Source: CAYMRB01 sp964392615
GTDB lineage: Bacteria > Planctomycetota > UBA8108
DNA length: 10,943 bases
Assembly: GCA_964392615.1 (NCBI GenBank)
Contig: CAYMRB010000350.1
Coordinates: 1-10,943 of the forward strand
Direction of reading: 5' to 3'
Shown here one piece after another: positions 1-5,715 of this stretch; the stretch's first letter is position 1; the number at the start of each line of letters is the position of its first letter. Position numbers and translations under genes: made by a program. The notes under the pieces are model-generated. The model made no database searches, was not told where the DNA came from, and worked only from the letters and a program-made list of their open reading frames with translations.

Positions 1-5
1 GAGGC

Positions 6-45
6 GCCAGAACGCAGGCAATGTGGTGCATTGTCGAGTTCTGGC
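6..45. other. Nested inverted repeat (hairpin) at the window edge
   Basis: Outer arms GCCAGAAC (6-13) and GTTCTGGC (38-45) are perfectly complementary. Inside them CAATG (19-23) pairs with CATTG (29-33) around a 5-nt loop. It lies about 100 nt beyond the stop of the minus-strand metallophosphoesterase. It has no T-tract on either strand, so it is not a convincing intrinsic terminator. I see no gene in 1-142. Confidence 0.35.
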
Positions 46-142
46 AACGAAGAGCTCGGGCGAAACGACCGCTTCTGCGCCGGATTGACTTCTTCAACGG
101 GCTGCTAGGAGCTTCCGCGCCCGTCCAGCGCGGCCCGCTACG

Positions 143-865
143 TCATCGCCCGACGCGAAGGCGCTCGCCGAGCGGCCGCGGAAGCCCCGCCTCGCAGATC
201 TGTTCTGCGACGCGGTCGATGTCGTAGCGCACTCGGCGCAGCTCGACGACCTGCTCGCCCGTGTCGTAGATCGCGTAGCACGCGCGGGGATCGCGATCCC
301 GCGGCTGCCCCACGCTGCCGACGTTGACGATCGTCCTCTCCTGCGTCGAGATCGGGAACTGCGGCCCCACGGCGTAGCGAATGACGCCGTTGCGCACGAA
401 TGCCACCGGAACGTGCGAGTGGCCGATGAAGCACACAGGCTGGTCCATCACTTCCATCGACAGGTGTGCGTCGTAGCACGTCTGCACGTAGTCGAACAGC
501 TCTGGCGTGTGCAACGTCCCGTGGACGATCGTGAAGCCGTCGAACTCCACCACCAGCGGCAAGTCCGCCAGGTAGTCGTAAGCTTCGGAATCCATGACCT
601 CGCGGGTCCAGAGAGTGGACTCTCGCGCAAGGTCATTAAATGTCTTTATGTCTATTTTCTGCGTGACCGCACAATCATGATTGCCAGCGACCACCGTGAA
701 GTGGTGCTGACGCAGCATGCGCACGCATTCGAGGGGCTCCGGGCCATACCCGACGACGTCCCCCAGGCAGATCAGCTGATCGATCAGCTCTCCGCGTAAC
801 GACCGCAACACGGCCTGCAACGCCACTCGGTTGCCGTGGATATCGGAGAGGATAGCGTACCGCAA
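143..865 (-). CDS. Calcineurin-like metallophosphoesterase (YfcE/MJ0936-like)
   Basis: A 240-residue protein, a normal size for the small cytosolic metallophosphoesterases that hydrolyse phosphodiesters or phosphomonoesters with two metal ions. The metal-binding motifs are all present and in order: SDIHGN (D8, H10), GDVVGYGP (D36), GNHD (N62, H63), VHGT (H115) and GHSH (H149, H151). The fold appears complete and the active site intact; the substrate cannot be read from sequence. The start is a TTG at 865-863. The protein then begins (L/M)RYAILSDIHGN, which is where this family normally starts, and no in-frame ATG or GTG lies just upstream. A GAGG lies about 9 nt before it. A much longer open frame continues upstream, but it is made of translated parS palindromes. 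The gene is divergent from parA, with the whole parS array between them. Confidence 0.88.
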   Translation of the reverse strand: MRYAILSDIHGNRVALQAVLRSLRGELIDQLICLGDVVGYGPEPLECVRMLRQHHFTVVAGNHDCAVTQKIDIKTFNDLARESTLWTREVMDSEAYDYLADLPLVVEFDGFTIVHGTLHTPELFDYVQTCYDAHLSMEVMDQPVCFIGHSHVPVAFVRNGVIRYAVGPQFPISTQERTIVNVGSVGQPRDRDPRACYAIYDTGEQVVELRRVRYDIDRVAEQICEAGLPRPLGERLRVGR

Positions 866-1379
866 TCTCCCGCACCTCGACTCTTCGCCCCCTCGTAACA
901 GCCGAAGTATACGCCACCTAGCGTAAGGCGTCGACCGGCGCAGAAAACGCGCAGCGGCGCCGTCCCGCGAATGTTCCACGTGGAACATTGAGCCCGGAGC
1001 CGCTTCGACTCTCAAATTCGAGCGCGCGCCACCCCGATTGTTCCACGTGGAACAACCGCTTCCTGCGGCCAGCCCGCGCGGCTCGCCTCTCCAGAATCGG
1101 CCAATGTTCCACGTGGAACAGCGGGTTTCCAGGTCGTTCTCCACCACCTCACCTTCTCGGAACAGGCGTCTCGGCCCATTGTTCCACGTGGAACATCCGG
1201 ATCTGCGCTCTACCCCGCACTTGCGCTCTCCAGATGCGCGTCTGGGGATCGCTCTTTGGAAACCTGGTCCGTGAGCCACCTCCCCCCCTGCTTGTTTCGG
1301 GACGTGGTCCGAACAATTGTTCCACGTGGAACCATCCAGCCCCTCATTGTTCCACGTGGAACATTCGCCTTGGCGCCCA

Positions 1380-1434
1380 TGTTCCACGTGGAACATCCGC
1401 TCCCTGAACATTCGCCCCCTCTCCGATTGTTCCA
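1380..1434 (+). repeat. 55-bp exact direct repeat in parS array, copy 1
   Basis: Identical to 1527-1581, 147 bp downstream. Each copy contains a full parS, its spacer and the first seven bases of the next parS. The identity stops at 1379/1526 on the left. On the right, copy 2 runs into the N gap. This shows that sites were duplicated together with their spacers. Confidence 0.95.
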
Positions 1435-1505
1435 CGTGGAACATTCGCGCTCCCCGATTGTTCCACGTGGAACATCCGCCTCGCCCGCTCCCCGACCGTT
1501 CCACG

Positions 1506-1546
1506 TCGGCAGCTCCGGCTCGCCATTGTTCCACGTGGAACATCCG
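1506..1546 (+). repeat. 41-bp exact repeat spanning a parS site (also at 1697-1737)
   Basis: The segment from 1506 to 1546, which includes the perfect parS at 1527, recurs exactly at 1697-1737 around the parS at 1718. A diverged third version of the same spacer precedes the parS at 1759. The copies lie on opposite sides of the scaffold gap. Confidence 0.9.
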
Positions 1547-1581
1547 CTCCCTGAACATTCGCCCCCTCTCCGATTGTTCCA

Positions 1582-1681
1582 NNNNNNNNNNNNNNNNNNN
1601 NNNNNNNNNNNNNNNNNNNNNNNNNNNNNNNNNNNNNNNNNNNNNNNNNNNNNNNNNNNNNNNNNNNNNNNNNNNNNNNNN
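1582..1681. other. Scaffold gap (100 N) inside the parS array
   Basis: Exactly 100 N, which looks like a placeholder and not a measured length. The left contig ends in TGTTCCA, the left part of a parS. The right contig begins CGTGGAACA, the right part of a parS. The hidden sequence therefore belongs to the array and may hold no further sites or many. Confidence 0.97.
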
Positions 1682-2114
1682 CGTGGAACATTCGCCTCGG
1701 CAGCTCCGGCTCGCCATTGTTCCACGTGGAACATCCGAGCGCAGCTCCAGCTGGCCAGTGTTCCACGTGGAACATCGGGCTTCGCTCCGCAGAGATCGTC
1801 GAGCATCCCCGGTTGTTCCACGTGGAACAGTACAGCGGGCATTGTTCGACGTGGAACATTCGAACAGCGCGCACGCCCCCGTCGTTCCACGCGGAACATC
1901 CGCGCAGCCGGGCGCGACTGCCTCGGAGCTCCCAACACGCCCATTGTTCCACGTGGAACAATGGCCGCCACTGTCTCGGCAAGCTCCTCGCCCGCCGGCC
2001 TTCCCCAGACGCTGCCCCCCGCATACCCGCTGATCAGCGTTGCCTACCGACTCCGAGCCCTCCGCGAGCATCCACCAGTAGTCGACTCGCCTCACGATGG
2101 GCGTCTTCCGCCGA

Positions 2115-2130
2115 TGTCCCACGTGGAACA
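2115..2130. promoter_or_regulatory. Promoter-proximal parS variant upstream of parA
   Basis: TGTCCCACGTGGAACA differs from the consensus at one base and ends 38 bp before the chosen parA start. It is 170 bp from the next site (1945), so it stands apart from the body of the array. By position, ParB bound here could affect parAB transcription; that is inference. No convincing -35/-10 pair is visible. Confidence 0.7.
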
Positions 2131-2168
2131 TCGGACGCTTGATCCGCCAGGCCGGTCCCGTTACATTG

Positions 2169-2954
2169 ATGCCCGAAGAGATGCCGAAGACTATCACCGT
2201 CGCAAGCCAGAAGGGCGGCGTTGGCAAGACCACCACCGTCGTCAACCTGGCCGCCAGCCTTTGCCTCGCGGGCCGCCGCGTGCTGCTGATCGATTTCGAT
2301 CCGCAGGCCAACGCGAGCAGCGGTGTAGGCTGTCACGAGGCGGCTGGCGGCACGGTGGGGCACTTGCGCTACCTTTCCGCGTTGCTCGAGGGCGAGGCGC
2401 TCGCACCCTTCCTCGTTCACACGGAGGTCGACGGCCTCTGCGTCCTGCCGTCCTCTCCCGAAGCCTCGCAGCTCGAGATCGTCCAGGACCTGCAGGAGGC
2501 GCCCACCGAACGCCTGCGACCGCCGCTGCGGGAGGTTGCGGACGGCTTCGACTTCGTGCTCGTCGATTGCCCGCCGTCGCTCAGCGGACTGCCCACCGTG
2601 GCGCTCAATTTCAGCGATGCGGTGATCATCCCGATCCAATGCGAGTACTACGCGATGGAGGGATTGAGCCAGATATTGCCTGTAATACAGAAAGTGCAGA
2701 AGACGACCAATCCGTCTCTTGCGATAGAGGGCCTGCTGTTGACGATGTTCTCGGAAGATCTCGAGCTCTCGCACGATGTCGTCGAGCAGGTCCATGAGTT
2801 CTTCGAGGATGTCGTGTTCTCCGCTGTGATACCCCGCGACGTCACGCTCGCCGAGGCGGCGAGCCACGGCAAGCCCGCGTTCCGGTACGACACGACGTCC
2901 CGTGGGGCGTGGGCCTACATCGAGCTCGCCCGGGAGGTGCTCGCACATGGCTAA
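2169..2954 (+). CDS. parA: Chromosome-partitioning ATPase ParA (Soj)
   Basis: A 261-residue ParA/MinD-family ATPase. Its known role is to bind the nucleoid as an ATP dimer and to be released by ParB-parS, which moves the origin regions apart. The deviant Walker A KGGVGKTT is at residues 15-22 with its signature lysine (K15). Next come DFDPQAN (43-48 region) and Walker B FVLVDCPP (129-136). The family C-terminal block with IPRD, YDTTSRGAWAY and a final LAREVL is intact. There is no N-terminal helix-turn-helix, so this is the short chromosomal (Soj) type and not a long plasmid ParA. ATG codons at 2169 and 2181 are both plausible and neither has a clear ribosome-binding site. An in-frame start at 2097 would translate through the parS at 2115 and is unlikely. 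The gene overlaps parB by 8 bp, so the two are translated from one message. Confidence 0.95.
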   Translation: MPEEMPKTITVASQKGGVGKTTTVVNLAASLCLAGRRVLLIDFDPQANASSGVGCHEAAGGTVGHLRYLSALLEGEALAPFLVHTEVDGLCVLPSSPEASQLEIVQDLQEAPTERLRPPLREVADGFDFVLVDCPPSLSGLPTVALNFSDAVIIPIQCEYYAMEGLSQILPVIQKVQKTTNPSLAIEGLLLTMFSEDLELSHDVVEQVHEFFEDVVFSAVIPRDVTLAEAASHGKPAFRYDTTSRGAWAYIELAREVLAHG

Positions 2955-3894
2955 GCGAAAGCTCGGTCGCGGCCTCGACATGCTGATCGCCCGCGGCGAC
3001 ACGCCGGCCGCCACCAAGCAGGAGACACCGAGCGCCAGCGGGACCGGCGGCGGTGGGGGAGTGCTGCAGGTTCCGCCGGACGACATCGAGCTCAACCCGT
3101 CCCAGCCCCGCAAGCAATTCTCCATCGCGGAGCTGGAGTCGCTGAAGACGTCGGTCGCGCGCGACGGCGTCCTCCAGCCGCTGCTCGTCCGTCCGGTGGG
3201 AGATCGCTACCAGCTGGTCGCCGGCGAGCGCCGCCTGCGCGCAGCCCGCGAGCTCTCGCTCGACACGGTTCCGGTCATCCTCTCGCAAATCGGCGACGAC
3301 CGCCTTCTCGAGATCGCCCTCGTCGAGAACATCCATCGCGAAGACCTCAACCCGATCGAGCTCGCCCAGGCCTATCGCGCGCTGATGGACCTCAAGAGCT
3401 GGACCCAGGAGCAGCTCGCCTCCGAGCTCGGCGTCAGCCGGCCCAACGTGGCCAACACGGTGCGGCTCCTCGAGCTCAGCGAGGACATGCAGCAGGCGAT
3501 CGTCCGCAGCCAGATCACGATGGGACACGCGAAGGTCCTGCTGTCCGTGCCGGACACGAAGGTCCGGCGCCTGCTCTTCGAGCGCATCGGCGAGGACCAG
3601 ATGTCTGTTCGCGAGCTCGAACGCGCCCGCCAGGGTGATGACGATGACCCGCCGGAGGACGACGCGCCCTCGGAAAAGAGCGGTGGGGGAGACCGCAAGA
3701 AAAAGAAGGGGCGCCGCGGCGACGAAGAGAAGAAGCCCTACCTGATCAGCCTCGAGGAGGAGCTCACCGAAGCGCTCGGCACCCGGGTCCGCATCCGCGA
3801 GAAGGGTGGCAAGGGCGTCGTTTCGGTGGAGTTTTACTCGAAGGATGACTTCGAGCGGCTAAGATCTTTGCTCCTGGGACAGGTGCGGGCTTGA
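2947..3894 (+). CDS. parB: Chromosome-partitioning protein ParB (Spo0J)
   Basis: A 315-residue ParB, a CTP-dependent DNA clamp that loads at parS. Parts in order: an N-terminal ParA-stimulating peptide KRKLGRGLDML (3-13); a Gly/Ser/Thr-rich linker (17-40); the CTPase/Srx fold with NPSQPRKQF (50-58), the nucleotide-binding GERRLRAAR (93-101) and ENIHRED (127-133); a helix-turn-helix with TQEQLASELGVSRPNVANTV (153-172) that reads parS; a second highly charged linker (about 229-263, an acidic stretch then a lysine run); and the C-terminal dimerisation domain (265-310). All key motifs are intact. The ATG at 2947 overlaps the parA stop. An upstream in-frame start would run inside parA and lacks the conserved N-terminus. 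Both linkers carry GGT-GGG-GGA glycine codons, which is odd in this GC-rich gene (see findings). The cognate parS array lies upstream of parA. Confidence 0.96.
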   Translation: MAKRKLGRGLDMLIARGDTPAATKQETPSASGTGGGGGVLQVPPDDIELNPSQPRKQFSIAELESLKTSVARDGVLQPLLVRPVGDRYQLVAGERRLRAARELSLDTVPVILSQIGDDRLLEIALVENIHREDLNPIELAQAYRALMDLKSWTQEQLASELGVSRPNVANTVRLLELSEDMQQAIVRSQITMGHAKVLLSVPDTKVRRLLFERIGEDQMSVRELERARQGDDDDPPEDDAPSEKSGGGDRKKKKGRRGDEEKKPYLISLEEELTEALGTRVRIREKGGKGVVSVEFYSKDDFERLRSLLLGQVRA

Positions 3895-3933
3895 CGTCCG
3901 GGACGCGAGCCGCGCCTTGTCCGGCCCGAGCCC

Positions 3934-3940
3934 GGAGAAG
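3934..3940 (+). promoter_or_regulatory. Ribosome-binding site fixing the TolC-like gene start
   Basis: GGAGAAG with GGAG at 3934-3937, six bases before a GTG at 3944. This favours GTG 3944 over an in-frame TTG at 3917. The protein made from 3944 begins directly with a typical signal peptide. Confidence 0.7.
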
Positions 3941-3943
3941 AGC

Positions 3944-5710
3944 GTGACACGCGACCCCATCGCCGGCACGACCGCCTTCCTCGTGATCCTACTCGCGACT
4001 TTCGCCGCGCCTACCCTGACGCGCGGCCAAGACGCGGGCCCCGACACCACCCGAGCCGTCGATGACGACGCGGCTCCGAATAGCGACACGCCGCCGCCGG
4101 ACGCGACCGCGCCGCCGGTCCGCTCGGACGCCGACCGGAAGCCCGCCTCCGGCAGCGCGATCCTCGACCGCCCACTGCCGCCGCGCGAGCCGTCTGTCGT
4201 TCTCCACCTGTCGCTCGACGACAGCGTGCGACTCGCGCTGCAGCGCAGCTTCGACGTCCGCATCGCGCGGACCGATCGCGATATCAGCGACCGCGAGCTC
4301 ATCGTGGAACGCGCCGTCTTCGACCCGTTCCTGACGCTGGGCTACACGTTCAGCAAGAACCGACGGCCGACGGCCAGCTTCCTCGACATCGGTGGGGGGG
4401 CGCTGCAGGCGGCGGTCCAGGTCAACCCGTTCGAGACGACGGACCTCTACGGCGCGATCGGCGGCCGCACGATCATCGGCACGACCTACGAGCTCCGCTT
4501 GGCAGAGTCCGGCTTCGACCGCCCGCTGGCGAGCGGCGCGCTGTTCGGCATCAACCCGCAGGAGTCGACCGTCGCCACCGCCACCCTCACCCAGCCGCTT
4601 CTGCGCGGCGCGTGGTACGCGTACAACTCCGCGCGGCTACAGATCGCCTACAACAACCAGACGCTGTCTCGCGACGCCCTCGAGCTCGCGATGAACGATT
4701 TGGTCTACCGCGTCGAGCAGGCTTACTGGAACCTCGTCTACGCGACGCAGAACTTCGAGTCGAAGGAGAACGCGCTCGCCGTGGGGCGCGAGAACCTCGA
4801 CAACGCGCGCAAGAAGAAGGAAGCCGGGCTCCTGGCGCGATCCGATGTGACGCTCGTCGAGAACCAGGTCGCCTTGCGCATGATCGACCACAACGACGCC
4901 ACGACCGTTCTCGACGACGCGCGCGACGCCCTGCTCGACCTGCTGCACCACGGCGGCGACGAACAGCACTCGCGCTGGCAGCCCCGCGGGCCCGCCCGCA
5001 GCTCCAGCGGCAGCGCCAATTCGTACGACGATATCGAGGTCGTACCGACGACGGCCCCCGACGCGATCGAGATCGTCCCCGACCGCGACGCCTCGCTCGT
5101 CACGGCCTTCGGCCGACGCGCGGACTACCGGCAGTACGCGACGCGCCTCGAGAATCAGCGCCTCGAGGTCATGATCGCCGAGGATGCGATCTGGCCGAAG
5201 CTCGACATCACCGGGACATGGAGCCAGCTCGGCCTGGACGACTCGATCGAGGGCTCCTTCGACTCCCTCGGCACGGGTCGCTACTACGGATGGAGCGTCG
5301 GCGTTCAGCTCGAGGTGCCGCTCTCCCTGCGCGGGCCGCGCGCCACATACCACAAGGCCCAGGACAACCTGCGGCGCCTGCAGCTCGAGCGGGGCAGGAC
5401 CGAGAACACGATCATCCTGGAGGTCGACCAGAGCCTGCGGAGGCTGCGGGCGCTCTACCGCAAGATCCAGTACACCGAGCAGCAAGTAGCGCTGCAGCAG
5501 CTCCTGTACGAGGACGAGCTCGAGAAGCTCGAGGCGGGTAAATCCATCCCGTACACCGTCGCCGAGATACGCAACGACCTGATCATACAACAGGCGGTGG
5601 CATTGCTCGCCAAGGCGGACTACATGACGAGCCGGGCGGAGTATTATAAGAATACGGGCCAATTACTCGAGCGACACGGCGTCGCGCTCGCCGGCAGCAA
5701 CAAGCCGTAA
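3944..5710 (+). CDS. TolC-family outer-membrane efflux protein
   Basis: A 588-residue protein of the outer membrane efflux (OEP/TolC) family. Such proteins form trimeric channels through the outer membrane and periplasm for RND, MFS or ABC exporters or for type I secretion. Residues 1-28 look like a Sec signal peptide: a few charged residues, a hydrophobic stretch (about 11-26), then a likely cut near TRGQ/D. No lipobox cysteine is visible. Residues 30-85 are a Pro/Asp-rich linker. The first OEP repeat begins at LSLDDSVRLALQRS (89-102) and includes beta-strand segments and long helices (about 240-335). A low-complexity insert (340-380) separates it from the second repeat (about 385-575), whose long coiled helices (470-570) end the fold. 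It starts 49 bp after parB on the same strand and may be read through from parAB. No membrane-fusion protein or pump gene is in view, so the substrate is unknown. Confidence 0.88.
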   Translation: MTRDPIAGTTAFLVILLATFAAPTLTRGQDAGPDTTRAVDDDAAPNSDTPPPDATAPPVRSDADRKPASGSAILDRPLPPREPSVVLHLSLDDSVRLALQRSFDVRIARTDRDISDRELIVERAVFDPFLTLGYTFSKNRRPTASFLDIGGGALQAAVQVNPFETTDLYGAIGGRTIIGTTYELRLAESGFDRPLASGALFGINPQESTVATATLTQPLLRGAWYAYNSARLQIAYNNQTLSRDALELAMNDLVYRVEQAYWNLVYATQNFESKENALAVGRENLDNARKKKEAGLLARSDVTLVENQVALRMIDHNDATTVLDDARDALLDLLHHGGDEQHSRWQPRGPARSSSGSANSYDDIEVVPTTAPDAIEIVPDRDASLVTAFGRRADYRQYATRLENQRLEVMIAEDAIWPKLDITGTWSQLGLDDSIEGSFDSLGTGRYYGWSVGVQLEVPLSLRGPRATYHKAQDNLRRLQLERGRTENTIILEVDQSLRRLRALYRKIQYTEQQVALQQLLYEDELEKLEAGKSIPYTVAEIRNDLIIQQAVALLAKADYMTSRAEYYKNTGQLLERHGVALAGSNKP

Positions 5711-5715
5711 CGTTT

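Larger units (their letters stand above)
972..2130. repeat. parS: parS centromere array (at least 19 sites)
   Basis: The 16-bp palindrome TGTTCCACGTGGAACA is the ParB-binding parS site; the general bacterial consensus is TGTTTCACGTGAAACA. Perfect copies start at 972, 1039, 1105, 1180, 1348, 1380, 1428, 1459, 1527, 1718, 1759, 1814 and 1945. Near copies start at 1318 (last base C), 1843 (one mismatch), 1883 (two mismatches) and 2115 (one mismatch). Two are cut by the scaffold gap (1575-1581 and 1682-1690). A half-site GTTCCACGT lies at 1498-1506 with its right half lost. Spacings are about 67 bp at the left end and mostly 29-48 bp in the middle. In its known role ParB loads onto parS as a CTP-dependent clamp and spreads, and ParA then moves the complex. 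I see no gene in 866-2168. Open frames here give the same short peptides (MFHVE, CSTWN, VPRGT) from all readings of the palindrome. Confidence 0.95.

Noticed and set aside
1240..1265. A decayed parS near 1250 that would restore even spacing
   Set aside because: Only a short TGGAA-like piece is recognisable; this is below what chance would give.
972..2130. A CRISPR array
   Set aside because: Repeats are only 16 bp, perfectly palindromic, with spacers of uneven length that are partly duplicated. No cas genes are present, and ParB is encoded next door.
2139..2166. A sigma-70 promoter (TTGATC, 16 bp, TTACAT) before parA
   Set aside because: The -10 matches the consensus at only three of six positions, and its implied start would fall at or after ATG 2169; not supported.
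866..2311. Long open frames on both strands through the parS region, up to 722 codons on the minus strand
   Set aside because: They consist of repeated peptides such as MFHVE, CSTWN and VPRGT, which are the parS palindrome read in different frames, and they run through 100 N. Only the last 240 residues of the longest one (the metallophosphoesterase) are real.
4637..5662. A 341-codon minus-strand frame opposite the TolC-like gene
   Set aside because: A shadow frame typical of GC-rich coding DNA; the plus-strand frame has signal peptide, family motifs and a ribosome-binding site.
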